From the NCBI GenBank assembly GCA_945952315.1, contig CAMFIE010000021.1, forward strand, positions 1 through 64,000: 64,000 nt of DNA. The letters are read 5' to 3'. The stretch's first letter is position 1, and the number at the start of each line of letters is the position of its first letter. The notes beneath the pieces are model-generated. The model had not been told where the DNA came from and did no database searches. It saw only the letters and a list, made by a program, of their open reading frames with translations. Positions 22,812-30,893 of this stretch are shown here, one piece after another. This DNA is from an uncultured Rhizobium sp. GTDB taxonomy: Bacteria > Pseudomonadota > Alphaproteobacteria > Rhizobiales > Rhizobiaceae. The position numbers and the translations under genes are program-made.

Positions 22812-24267
22812 GATCGGCAAGACACAGAAAGGCAGCATCGTTTCCCTTCCCCTCGCCCGCGCCAACCGTCACGGCCTGGTCACCGGTTCCACCGGCGGCG
22901 GCAAGACGGTAACCCTTCAGCGTTTGGCGGAGGAATTCTCTCGCGCCGGGGTTCCAGTTTTCGCCGCTGACGTGAAGGGCGATCTTTCTGGCATTGGTGC
23001 CGCAGGAAACCCGGAAAGCTCGCTGGCAGCCAAATCTGAGGCGCTGACGGGCCAATTCAACGCAGAACGATTTCCGGTTCAGTTCTGGGATGTCTTCGGC
23101 CACGCCGGAATGCGGATCAGGACTTCTATTCAATCCGTGGGACCAGATCTTATGGCCCGGATGCTGAAGCTCAATCCGACGCAAGAGGGTGCCTTGGCGA
23201 TCTGCTTCAAGAAGGCAGAGGATGACCGGCAATGGATGCTCACCCTGGATGACCTCCGATGGGCCCTGAATGACATGCTGGAAGACCGGGAAACGATTTG
23301 CAAAAACTATGGCAACATCACCGCTTCCACCATTTCTTCCATCCAGCGGCAATTGCTGGCGCTGGAAAGCCAAGGCGGCGCCATGCTGTTCGGCGATCCG
23401 CCTTTCGAGATCACCGATTTCATCCGCCTCGATGACCGTGGCTTCGGTATCGTGAACCTGCTTCACGCTGACAAGCTGATGGAATGCCCGAAGCTCTATG
23501 CCGTCACCCTGCTTTGGCTGTTGACGGAGCTGTTCCGCACGCTGCCTGAAGCCGGCGATCTGGACAAGCCGAAGCTGGTCTTTTTCTTCGATGAGGCGCA
23601 TCTGCTGTTTTCCGACGCGCCGGCTGAACTGGTGCAGCAGATTGAACGGCTGGTGCGGCTGGTGCGATCCAAGGGCGTCGGCGTCTTCTTCGTCACCCAA
23701 TCCCCTGCGGATGTGCCGGACTCAATTCTTGCCCAGCTCGGCAGCCGAATTCAGCATGCCTTGCGCGCCTATACGCCGAAGGATCAGCGGATGGTCAAGG
23801 CGGCGGCCCAGGCCTTCCGGGAGAACCGGGAAGTCAATGTGAAGGCAGAAATCACCAAGCTCGGCGTCGGTGAAGCTCTGATCTCGGTGCTGGATGAAAC
23901 CGGCATCCCGACAAAGGTGGAAAAGGTTTCCATCATCCCGCCGTCTGGTCAGGTCGGACCGATTTCTGAAATGGAAAGGGAATTGATTTCCAGCCAGACA
24001 CCCTTGCTGAAGAAATATGCCGGGTTCGAAGATGAGCGGCTGGAGCAGCATGGATTTTCCAATCGGATGCGGGCAAAGCGCGGGCTTGATCCGATCCCGG
24101 AACCGACTGGTGAACCGTGGGTGCCGGGAGAATATATGAAATTCGTTCCTGACTTTTCAGAGCGGGTGGAAGCCGGTCCCGGCCGCATGTTCTATCTGAA
24201 GCGGCTGCTGTTCTGGTGCGGGTTTCTTGCCGCTGATCTGATGCTTCTCAAGGCTCTTGTCAGCTGA
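22801..24267 (+). CDS. HerA-type ATPase/helicase (DUF853-like)
   Basis: 488 aa from the ATG at 22801 (AAAGGG 8 nt upstream). Walker A TGSTGGGKTV at residues 28-37, FFFDEAHLLF near 260 as Walker B, and FVTQSPADVPDSIL with the sensor Gln fit the HerA/FtsK-like DUF853 family, which couples ATP to movement along DNA. The C-terminus ends in a hydrophobic stretch (FYLKRLLFWCGFLAADLMLL) that could be a membrane anchor. It closes the early cluster and ends 2 bp from the end of the convergent operon. Confidence 0.85.
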   Translation: MQIEIGKTQKGSIVSLPLARANRHGLVTGSTGGGKTVTLQRLAEEFSRAGVPVFAADVKGDLSGIGAAGNPESSLAAKSEALTGQFNAERFPVQFWDVFGHAGMRIRTSIQSVGPDLMARMLKLNPTQEGALAICFKKAEDDRQWMLTLDDLRWALNDMLEDRETICKNYGNITASTISSIQRQLLALESQGGAMLFGDPPFEITDFIRLDDRGFGIVNLLHADKLMECPKLYAVTLLWLLTELFRTLPEAGDLDKPKLVFFFDEAHLLFSDAPAELVQQIERLVRLVRSKGVGVFFVTQSPADVPDSILAQLGSRIQHALRAYTPKDQRMVKAAAQAFRENREVNVKAEITKLGVGEALISVLDETGIPTKVEKVSIIPPSGQVGPISEMERELISSQTPLLKKYAGFEDERLEQHGFSNRMRAKRGLDPIPEPTGEPWVPGEYMKFVPDFSERVEAGPGRMFYLKRLLFWCGFLAADLMLLKALVS

Positions 24268-24269
24268 TT

Positions 24270-24548
24270 TCAGGGGTCGGTTTTTCCATACCGTAGGAAT
24301 TCAACCGCGCGATCCAGGTAGCGCTGAACGACTGAATTCTCGCTCTTCAGCCTTTTGATCATCTGCCATGCCACTGTGGCACCATGACGCTCGGTGGTGA
24401 AGCAATCGCCGCCATGGATGCACATCCCTGCTTCACCACACTCCCATGGCGCACCGCCTTTGCATGCCACCATGGCTTCAGCCCATTTCTGACTATCTTC
24501 TGAGCAAAGCCAATCCTCTGTCGGGCGTGGCTTCTGACTTACCACCAT
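24270..24548 (-). CDS. Small phage protein with Cys pairs
   Basis: 92 aa, last gene of the leftward operon. Five Cys lie at LCSED, MVACKGG, WECGEAGMCIHGGDCF, suggesting metal binding or a disulfide-rich fold. It overlaps the preceding gene by 10 bp. No family recognised. Confidence 0.65.
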   Translation of the reverse strand: MVVSQKPRPTEDWLCSEDSQKWAEAMVACKGGAPWECGEAGMCIHGGDCFTTERHGATVAWQMIKRLKSENSVVQRYLDRAVEFLRYGKTDP

Positions 24549-25033
24549 GTCGGCATGCCCAATTCATTGAGGTGGAAAGCAATGATTGCGGCACCTCGAT
24601 CGCGACGACTGCGATAGGTGGAATAGCTCCAGCCAACACGTTTGCAGAACCGCTTTGCATCGAACGATTTCCCACGAAGATTCCAGTAGGCCGAGTTGAC
24701 GGCATGCGCCTCCAGGCAATTCCGCGGCCCAGACAGATCCCGGAGATAACCGCCTAGCCAATTCGGGATATGGTTGCCGTTCCGGTCTTTGTGGCCCAGC
24801 AGGACAATTTCCATACGGCTGATCTTGATCGATCGGCGCTGGACCTTCGCCCGCATGCGGCCGACGCGGTTTGAGCCGGACGAAACCTGCCACCATAGAT
24901 CCCGGCTGTCCGGGAGATATTCCGGCATGGCAGATCCATACATCTTCGGTCCGACCCGGCCGCCGGTGTCATAGTCAATTTCGAAGGCGTCAACCAAGGC
25001 TGCCTTCACATGATCAGCTGTCCATTCAGTCAT
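24539..25033 (-). CDS. Phage protein resembling DUF6362
   Basis: 164 aa from the ATG at 25033, which overlaps the previous stop (ATGACTGA). It begins MTEWTADHVKAALVDAFE and ends with a helix-turn-helix-like KRVGWSYSTYRSRRDRGAA stretch. The MTEWT start and C-terminal arrangement remind me of DUF6362 proteins of alphaproteobacterial phages, often near terminase or replication genes. Probably DNA-binding. Confidence 0.6.
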   Translation of the reverse strand: MTEWTADHVKAALVDAFEIDYDTGGRVGPKMYGSAMPEYLPDSRDLWWQVSSGSNRVGRMRAKVQRRSIKISRMEIVLLGHKDRNGNHIPNWLGGYLRDLSGPRNCLEAHAVNSAYWNLRGKSFDAKRFCKRVGWSYSTYRSRRDRGAAIIAFHLNELGMPTWW

Positions 25034-25349
25034 CGCCGCCGTCCTCGTCCACAATTGCATCGAACATGTCATCTCGGATCGCGAAGAACACGATCTTGTC
25101 GAGATATCGTTCTGGGGTGAGGCCACGCTGCTTTGCCAACCGCTCAAGCCTGATGCGGGTTTGACGAGGCATGCATACCACAACTCCGCGCCGCATGCCT
25201 CTCATCGGAAGATCCCAAAGCTTGATCATCCTCCGAATTGTTGGGGCTGAAGTTCCATCCCGCATCTTTTCCGCGATATCGACGGAAGACATCTGCTGGC
25301 CGAGGTGGAAGGCGATCCATGCCGATTTTGCATTCGTCCACCTCTCCAC
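25026..25349 (-). CDS. GcrA-like DNA-binding protein
   Basis: 107 aa from a GTG at 25349 with AGGGG upstream; an earlier GTG at 25424 is possible. The first 50 residues (VERWTNAKSAWIAFHLG, SSVDIAEKMRDGTSAPTIRR) match the GcrA pattern of W, LG and an IA-x-x-M helix-turn-helix. A second basic segment (MPRQTRIRLERLAKQRGLTP) looks like a ribbon-helix-helix or dimer region. GcrA regulates cell-cycle genes at methylated sites in alphaproteobacteria, which is of interest next to phage methylases. Confidence 0.6.
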   Translation of the reverse strand: MERWTNAKSAWIAFHLGQQMSSVDIAEKMRDGTSAPTIRRMIKLWDLPMRGMRRGVVVCMPRQTRIRLERLAKQRGLTPERYLDKIVFFAIRDDMFDAIVDEDGGDD

Positions 25350-25404
25350 CTTTGCCCCTGGGAACCGGAACCGTTCGGAATGGTGCCGCTTCGGTGGTGG
25401 CGGC

Positions 25405-25803
25405 CTATTTCGCTTTCCTACCACGGCCTTTCCCCTCACCCTTGCGCTCGACAATGACCCGACGCTTCGATTTGCGGTTTCGGATGATCTGGTTTTCAGC
25501 GCGCTCTTCCTGCTTTGATTGCCGCCACGAATTGACCCCAAGCTTTTCAGCGAGTTCCTTAGATGGATCTGACTCAGGCTCATCGGCCGTCATCGATCGA
25601 AGCTCTGGGTTCAATGTTTTCCGGACAAATTCACGGGCAGCAGCAATCGCTTGCCCAGCCGTCGAGAAGAGAAGCTTCTGCTTGGTTTGCGGATCTCGTA
25701 GGTAACTCCATGAGGATCTAGCGAAGAAGCGATAGATGGCTGCATATTGCCCATTGATAGGCATCTGGTTCCATTCTGGCAGATAGTCCGTCTTCGTTTT
25801 CAT
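25405..25803 (-). CDS. Basic phage protein of unknown function
   Basis: 132 aa. The ATG at 25803 overlaps the stop of dnaB (TGATG). The N-terminal half contains aromatic residues (INGQYAAIYRFFARSSWSYL); the C-terminus is very basic (RKSKRRVIVERKGEGKGRGR). Position after the helicase suggests a helicase loader or DNA-binding accessory, by inference only. Confidence 0.65.
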   Translation of the reverse strand: MKTKTDYLPEWNQMPINGQYAAIYRFFARSSWSYLRDPQTKQKLLFSTAGQAIAAAREFVRKTLNPELRSMTADEPESDPSKELAEKLGVNSWRQSKQEERAENQIIRNRKSKRRVIVERKGEGKGRGRKAK

Positions 25804-27278
25804 CACCACAGATCCCTCTGCTCATCATCTTCACGGCGGTACATGGATTCATATCGGGTGTATTCGGCGACAAACCGAACCTTGCGACGGACCGAACTGG
25901 AACCGAACCTGACCTTCAGAGCGCCGATCTCGGCTGTTCCCTCGATGTCAGATCCGTATTGCTGCAGGAACCGTCCCTCAATCTGCCCGCGCTCCTTATC
26001 GTCCTTGGCGGTCTTCAGCTGCTCTTCCAGATGGTATTCGCCGCGATAGAGGTAGAAGACGGCATCATATGGCTGGAGTGCACCCTGGCCGCCGTATGCA
26101 TCGCTTTTCGCCGGGCGGGGGTTGAACCGCTTCAGCCCCTCAGACCCGCGCTGCATCAAAACAAGGATGGCGGCGTCGGTACGTTTTGCGCATGCTTTCA
26201 GCTCTTGTGTAGCATTGCGGGACTTCGTTCCCTGATCGGCGTTCCGGTCTTCGTGCTCTGGCTTAATGGTGGCGGCATGATCGATCACCACGAACGGCGT
26301 CTTGCCATTCCCGCACTTCTTCACGAATTCCTTGATGTAACCGGCCAGGCGCTTAGGAGTGTCCTTCGATGCATCGCAGTCACGGACCTCGAATGGTGCC
26401 TGGGCATATCGCTTCACGGAAGCGATGGCTTTGTCCATCTGCTTTTCCATCATGGAGCCAGACCGCTGAATGCGGGTCTCGATACCAAGCTCCTGGGCCA
26501 CCATCTGCGAGACGATTTGCGGGCCGCTTTGGTCATAGGACAGGATGAGAACGGGGTTTCCCGCATCAATTGCCGAGCGCACCAATCCGACAACAAGAGA
26601 TGTTTTCCCCTCACCAGATGACGAGATCATCCCATAGATGTTTGTCGGTTCGAACACCCGCTCCGAAAGGACGGTTCCGACTTCAGGGAGTCCGATCGGC
26701 ACCCCCCGCATGGATCTGCGCTCTGGAGCGGGAGCCACCATGTCAAGGTATTGGCTGACAATCGCCGCCCCTGCAAAACGCCCTTTCCCGGTCTGCTCAC
26801 GATGAGCGCTGGATATCTCGAAAACCCGTTGCTCAACTTCTTCGATTTGCTCCTGCACAGGGGCATCGAGATCTGCGCTATAGGCTGCATTCACCATATC
26901 TTCGCCGATATAGATCAGGCTGCGGCGAAGCGAGAGATCATGGATCAATGAAGCGTAATCGACGCTATTGATGATGCTCACCGCTTCAGAGCACAAGGCG
27001 GCAAGGTATTGGGATATCGTCATCTCCCCGACCTTGATATCAGCCGGGAGCTTCGACTTCACAGAAACCGGGTTCGCCACCTTGTCGCTGACAACCACAT
27101 CGCTGATCGCCTTGAATATCTTTTGGTGCAGAGGTTCGAAGAAATCCTCCGCAATGAGAAACCCAGATATGGCATGGAACGCCTGATTGTTGACCAGCAT
27201 TGCCCCAAGAAGGGCTTGCTCGGCCTCGATGTTATTCGGCATCTGGCGCGGAGACGGACTTGAATTATATGGGGTCAT
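25803..27278 (-). CDS. dnaB: Replicative DNA helicase (DnaB-like)
   Basis: 491 aa. The N-terminal DnaB domain (MPNNIEAEQALLGAMLV at about 12-28) is followed by a RecA-type core with Walker A SSSGEGKTS near residue 225, VVIDHAA as Walker B and a late MQRGSEGLKR in the expected sensor position. It unwinds DNA at phage forks. The ATG at 27278 follows the winged-helix gene by 2 bp. Together with the clamp it indicates largely host-based replication steered by phage factors. Confidence 0.92.
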   Translation of the reverse strand: MTPYNSSPSPRQMPNNIEAEQALLGAMLVNNQAFHAISGFLIAEDFFEPLHQKIFKAISDVVVSDKVANPVSVKSKLPADIKVGEMTISQYLAALCSEAVSIINSVDYASLIHDLSLRRSLIYIGEDMVNAAYSADLDAPVQEQIEEVEQRVFEISSAHREQTGKGRFAGAAIVSQYLDMVAPAPERRSMRGVPIGLPEVGTVLSERVFEPTNIYGMISSSGEGKTSLVVGLVRSAIDAGNPVLILSYDQSGPQIVSQMVAQELGIETRIQRSGSMMEKQMDKAIASVKRYAQAPFEVRDCDASKDTPKRLAGYIKEFVKKCGNGKTPFVVIDHAATIKPEHEDRNADQGTKSRNATQELKACAKRTDAAILVLMQRGSEGLKRFNPRPAKSDAYGGQGALQPYDAVFYLYRGEYHLEEQLKTAKDDKERGQIEGRFLQQYGSDIEGTAEIGALKVRFGSSSVRRKVRFVAEYTRYESMYRREDDEQRDLW

Positions 27279-27280
27279 GT

Positions 27281-27592
27281 TCAAACCAATTTGATCGAGC
27301 GGCGAAACTTGTGATGATTGATGAGGTATCCAGCCTGCTTCAGCTTTTTGACCAGCCGGTGCGCTCCAGCTGGAGAGCTATGCCCGAATTCAACTGCGAT
27401 CTCGCGAAGCGTTGGTGGGAACCCATGCTGCTTTGAGTAAACAGCGATGTAATCCAGCGCGCGCTTCTGCAGTCCTGTAAGCGGTCTGCGGGTATCTCTG
27501 GACTCCAGCATGCGCAGGTAAATCACCTCGCAGACTTCGGGATAATCACGCATCCAGCGGGCGGCGATCTGCTTTGCGTCGTCTTCGGTCAC
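27281..27592 (-). CDS. LexA-like winged-helix protein (DNA-binding domain only)
   Basis: 103 aa. The C-terminal 65 residues (LTGLQKRALDYIAVYSKQHG, FPPTLREIAVEFGHSS, LVKKLKQAGYLIN) match the LexA N-terminal winged helix, but there is no protease domain, so it cannot self-cleave. The start is GTG at 27592, overlapping the stop of the methylase frame (GTGA). It may act as a replication or switch regulator. Confidence 0.75.
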   Translation of the reverse strand: MTEDDAKQIAARWMRDYPEVCEVIYLRMLESRDTRRPLTGLQKRALDYIAVYSKQHGFPPTLREIAVEFGHSSPAGAHRLVKKLKQAGYLINHHKFRRSIKLV

Positions 27593-27798
27593 GGTACGAT
27601 CTCCATTACTGCTTCGATGAAAGCTTTTGCCGCTTGTGCATTGAGCGCATTGCCATAGCCCCGCAGGCGTCCCACTCTTGAGGGAGACCCATAAGCCAGC
27701 AGACGAATTGAGGGTTCAGTGCGCCGAATTCTTCCAAGTTCTCCGGCCGTTCGGTGGTCTCCAAAGAATGAGCTACGGCCTGAACGTTCAACGGCCAT
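27589..27798 (-). pseudogene. C-terminal part of the cytosine methylase, cut off by a TAA
   Basis: Same frame as the methylase N-terminal part. TAA (27804-27802), one codon, then ATG at 27798. It carries the family's C-terminal motif (GRLRGYGNALNAQAAKAF), and its stop overlaps the winged-helix start (GTGA), showing that the whole 27589-28356 frame was once one gene. Translation might restart at the ATG two codons after the stop, giving a split enzyme. Confidence 0.6.
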
Positions 27799-28274
27799 GT
27801 GTTACTCGACCATTGCGACGGGCCAGCCTTGTTCTCTGCGTCCTGAACCGTCGGAGTCGGCCACAAAATAGGTTCGCATACGCTCGTTCGGCGCATCGAC
27901 GGCACAAGCCGGAAAATCGACCGCCCCGAAGGCAAAGCCCGCACTTTCCAAGTCAAATGCCGCTCTGTCGATCCATGCAGAACTGTCGTCAACTTGCTCG
28001 CCAAGGACGCAGACAGGGCGCTCATCCCTGATAAGGTGATACCAGGTAGGCCAAAGGTCTCTCTGGTCTTCAAACCCACGCCTTCGATCTGCTGCAGCTG
28101 CTGAATATGGTTGACATGGGCAAGATCCGGTCCAGACGGGCCTGTGGTCTGGCCATCCGACTTGCCGCAAGGCGTAAGGCCAGACTCCAATCCCGACGAA
28201 GAAATGGCACTGTGTGAACCCCCGGAGGTCATAAGGTCGAACATCGACAATTGATCTTTCATCAACTTCGCCAT
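27606..28274 (-). CDS. Overlapping-frame protein, SMFDL type (dual-coded with methylase)
   Basis: 222 aa in a different frame over the methylase gene. It is open throughout, while the methylase frame has a stop. It begins MAKLMKDQLSMFDLMTSGG and ends with LNPQFVCWLMGLPQEWDACG. Proteins with this SMFDLTTS start and LNP..WLMG end are widely annotated in phages. Here the same DNA encodes the methylase VDERSIVDVRP and GRLRGYGNA segments, so one of the two families is either a shadow or a true overlapping gene. Confidence 0.35.
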   Translation of the reverse strand: MAKLMKDQLSMFDLMTSGGSHSAISSSGLESGLTPCGKSDGQTTGPSGPDLAHVNHIQQLQQIEGVGLKTRETFGLPGITLSGMSALSASLASKLTTVLHGSTERHLTWKVRALPSGRSIFRLVPSMRRTSVCEPILWPTPTVQDAENKAGPSQWSSNTWPLNVQAVAHSLETTERPENLEEFGALNPQFVCWLMGLPQEWDACGAMAMRSMHKRQKLSSKQ

Positions 28275-28356
28275 CAGCTATGTGTCCTGCCTTGATAAGT
28301 TCGCGCAGCCACGCCGCCGCGAATGGGTCAAATTCGTTGTAATATGCGGCCATCAT
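27802..28356 (-). CDS. DNA cytosine-5 methyltransferase, N-terminal part (truncated)
   Basis: 184 aa. Motif I (HFFVGIGVW near 51-59) and motif IV with the catalytic Cys (GSCPCQPYSAA, Cys81) are intact, and GEQV lies near 118 where ENV is usual. The frame ends at a TAA before the C-terminal motif seen in 27589-27798. Compared with phage homologues, which I recall at 230-400 aa, the target-recognition region looks shortened. The ATG at 28356 overlaps the RuvC-like stop. Activity is doubtful unless the two parts associate. Confidence 0.75.
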   Translation of the reverse strand: MMAAYYNEFDPFAAAWLRELIKAGHIADGEVDERSIVDVRPYDLRGFTQCHFFVGIGVWPYALRQVGWPDHRPVWTGSCPCQPYSAAAADRRRGFEDQRDLWPTWYHLIRDERPVCVLGEQVDDSSAWIDRAAFDLESAGFAFGAVDFPACAVDAPNERMRTYFVADSDGSGRREQGWPVAMVE

Positions 28357-28928
28357 GCCACCTCTCTTGCACGTTCATTCAGCTTGAGAACTTGGCTGCG
28401 CCCGGCTGCCCAAAGAGAGATGATGGCGGCATCACGGGCATCTGCATTCCTGCCAACGATGTTCAGCAGGTCGCAGAACTGACGCACTCGATCTTTCGAG
28501 GCCTCCTTGCCCTTCCCCTTCCCTTTGATTTTTTTAGGCACTATCGACTGCCAGGTCTGCGGCCGTACACGCTCGCACTCGACTCCGCATCCCAGGATGA
28601 TGACTTCCAAGGCGCCGGCGATGTCGTGGAGCATCAGGCTCGACTTTGCATTGATGGCTGACTCGACGGTGGTCTCGCCGTACATATCGGTGGTCTTTTT
28701 CTCGTAGCTTCGGACATCGTCAGCCGGAGCTTCGAACACGCAGAAATCGGGCTTATGCTCCTTGATGAGAGCCCGGACATGATGCCGGAGGGACCGAATT
28801 TTCTCAGAGATTGTATCTCCATTGAGAACGAATGACCCGCAGCGAATGGCTGATACCGGACTATCAGTGTCGTAAAGTGCCCAGCCATTGTTCTTCGTTG
28901 ATTGGTCGAATGAGAGGATACGGGTCAT
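28353..28928 (-). CDS. RuvC-like Holliday junction resolvase
   Basis: 191 aa. RNase H-like fold signature: Asp8 in MTRILSFDQSTKNNGW, Glu in CVFEAPADD near 66, and RNADARDAAIISLWAA near the C-terminus with the last acidic pair. RuvC-type phage enzymes resolve branched DNA before packaging. A KKIKGKGKGKEASKDR basic loop lies before the last motif. Its start overlaps the HNH gene by 4 bp. Confidence 0.88.
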   Translation of the reverse strand: MTRILSFDQSTKNNGWALYDTDSPVSAIRCGSFVLNGDTISEKIRSLRHHVRALIKEHKPDFCVFEAPADDVRSYEKKTTDMYGETTVESAINAKSSLMLHDIAGALEVIILGCGVECERVRPQTWQSIVPKKIKGKGKGKEASKDRVRQFCDLLNIVGRNADARDAAIISLWAAGRSQVLKLNERAREVA

Positions 28929-29515
28929 GCCGACCTCCCATGATTTTCATGGAAGCCATACTTTTCTTCAGCTGATTTTCTCGCTGCGACAGCGTCATCA
29001 AAATGGTCGAAACGCCCGATCCTAACGCGCCTACCATTGACCTGCATCTGGCAAAGCCACTGGCCTCTTGATGCGTCCCAACATACACCGACGACACCGC
29101 TGTTGTTTCGAACGGGACGCCTTGCGTTACGCATATTAGTAGACTGACTTACAGACCGAAGGTTCACTATGCGGTTGTCTGACGGGTCTCCATTGATGTG
29201 GTCGATATGCAGCTGCGGCCACTCTCCGTAGTGCAAAATCCAAATCAGGCGGTGTGCTCTATAGTTCCGACCCAAAATTTGACCATGACGATACCCGCTG
29301 GAATCATAACTAGTAATCGCTTCTTGCGTGGCAAAGCGTTTGTTCCACGCCTTGAATGACTGTTCTGATTTGAACAGTGATCTTGATCGATGCTTCCAAA
29401 ACAGCTTTCCTGTCTCAGAGTCATAGTCTAGCAGTGCCGAGATCTGTTCATAACTTAGAAGCTCAACTGTAATCGGATTGGACGTTTTCGATTCAAAGGT
29501 GAGGATGCGTGTCAT
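28925..29515 (-). CDS. HNH homing endonuclease with AP2 domain
   Basis: 196 aa. HNH nuclease motif AHRLIWILHYGEWPQLHIDH then INGDPSDNRIVNLR (about 95-130), followed by an AP2-type DNA-binding domain (GVVGVCWDASRGQW to the C-terminus). Its first residues MTRILTFESKTSN copy the start of the downstream RuvC-like protein (MTRILSFDQSTKN), as if it had inserted near that start and duplicated it. Confidence 0.85.
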   Translation of the reverse strand: MTRILTFESKTSNPITVELLSYEQISALLDYDSETGKLFWKHRSRSLFKSEQSFKAWNKRFATQEAITSYDSSGYRHGQILGRNYRAHRLIWILHYGEWPQLHIDHINGDPSDNRIVNLRSVSQSTNMRNARRPVRNNSGVVGVCWDASRGQWLCQMQVNGRRVRIGRFDHFDDAVAARKSAEEKYGFHENHGRSA

Positions 29516-30318
29516 CAGCGCTGCTCCCCGGTCAGCATCAGATCTCCTTGCGGCTGCTCTGCCCGCCATTTCTCAGCGAGATAGATCTGCCCCTTCCCGG
29601 TAATCACGGTCCGCGGCTGCCCCTGGATCATTTCACCGCCCGGGGTGCGATACGGCCGACCGGCAATCAGCTTGAAGATCCCAGAATCCACATAGCGCTG
29701 CGCCGGGTGGTTCCAGTGAGCTGTCGATGAAAGCAGATACCCGCGATCCCGAAGCCAGCCGAAGAATCGGATCTCGCCCGCATTGATCTCCTTCGCGAAT
29801 TCACCAACGCTGACGCAGTTCACCGCATCCCGAACCGAATCGTGAAAAGCAACCTTCGGCTGGGCGGCCCGGACAGCCTCAAGCGCGGTATCGCGCTCCC
29901 TTGCGATACGTTCCAGCTTATTGGCGGCGACCTGCAGCGCCTTCGCCATCAGGGCGTCGTCGTCCATCTCACCGGTGGCGACTTTCTCTTCTCCGGCGAT
30001 GTAACCGCCGTCCTTGCGGATTGCAGGGAGAACGGTGTGGCGGACCCATCTGCTGAACTTCTTCGCTTCCGGTTTCCGGGATCTCATCACCAATTCGTAT
30101 AAGCCAGGCTCAGAAATAACATTGATCTGCTGCGCCCCGCCAAGGGTGTCGGTATTAGCGACACCCTTCTCGTCGGCATCAAGTTTTGAGATTGCATCGC
30201 GCGGATTACTGATTTCCAGAACCTTGCAGACATCAGCAGCCACAAACCACGGATCGCCGTCGCGCTCGATCAGGCGAACCGGCATGCTATCGAATTCAAA
30301 TTTCATGAGATCGGGCAT
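29515..30318 (-). CDS. BRO-N/KilAC antirepressor
   Basis: 267 aa. The BRO-N domain occupies residues about 5-110 (MPVRLIERDGDPWFVAADVC, VLEISNPRDAISKLDADEKG). A KilAC-type C-terminus spans about 150-260 (FFGWLRDRGYLLSS, GQPRTVITGKGQIYLAEKW). Such proteins counteract phage repressors. The ATG at 30318 is chosen because GGAG lies 7 nt upstream; another ATG follows at 30306. Confidence 0.88.
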   Translation of the reverse strand: MPDLMKFEFDSMPVRLIERDGDPWFVAADVCKVLEISNPRDAISKLDADEKGVANTDTLGGAQQINVISEPGLYELVMRSRKPEAKKFSRWVRHTVLPAIRKDGGYIAGEEKVATGEMDDDALMAKALQVAANKLERIARERDTALEAVRAAQPKVAFHDSVRDAVNCVSVGEFAKEINAGEIRFFGWLRDRGYLLSSTAHWNHPAQRYVDSGIFKLIAGRPYRTPGGEMIQGQPRTVITGKGQIYLAEKWRAEQPQGDLMLTGEQR

Positions 30319-30893
30319 GCTACTTCTCCAAATTTGCCAGCCTCATCACCCCAGACCGTCCATCCGGCCCGGTTGGTGCGACTGAAGAGTTCAAGGCGAT
30401 TTGCGCGCGGCATCAGCTTTTCAGCCTCGCGGTATCCTTCCTCGGGTTTTCTGGAATGCTCGCGGATAAGGCCGTGAAAGACGGTTCGAACGTTCTTGGC
30501 TGTCCTCGGGCTGCCACGGGTGGCGATCAGAAATGGTTCGCTGGCGCACCGGAGCAGATAACCAGGGCCAAATGCTACTTTCCCGTGCTTGGTGGTTTTG
30601 ACCCAAGTCCCAGCAGTCTTGAACGCAAATCCCCAGGCCGAGATCAGCTCCAGCGCCTGCGGGAGCATTGGGTTTGTTGCCCATAGCCAGAGAAGGCAGT
30701 TCTCTGACGCCAAATCGAGGACGGGGAACTTTTTGATTTGATCGAGCGGCAAGCAATCGTAGTGGGCCTGGGGCGCCTTCCCCTCACCTTTCTCGGATCG
30801 AAGCTCATATAGCCATGGCGGATCTGCCATGATGAGGTCGAATGCATGCGGCTGGAGATCGCCAAAAGGCCATAGATCTTGGAAGAGCCTCAC
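30303..30893 (-). CDS. MT-A70-family adenine methyltransferase
   Basis: 196 aa from a GTG at 30893 with GGAGG 7 nt upstream, overlapping the previous stop. DPPW at residues 24-27 is the catalytic motif. LWLWATNPMLPQALELI and FKTAGTWVKTTKHGK follow in the usual order. These enzymes make N6-methyladenine in DNA and in phages protect against restriction. Confidence 0.88.
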   Translation of the reverse strand: MRLFQDLWPFGDLQPHAFDLIMADPPWLYELRSEKGEGKAPQAHYDCLPLDQIKKFPVLDLASENCLLWLWATNPMLPQALELISAWGFAFKTAGTWVKTTKHGKVAFGPGYLLRCASEPFLIATRGSPRTAKNVRTVFHGLIREHSRKPEEGYREAEKLMPRANRLELFSRTNRAGWTVWGDEAGKFGEVACPIS

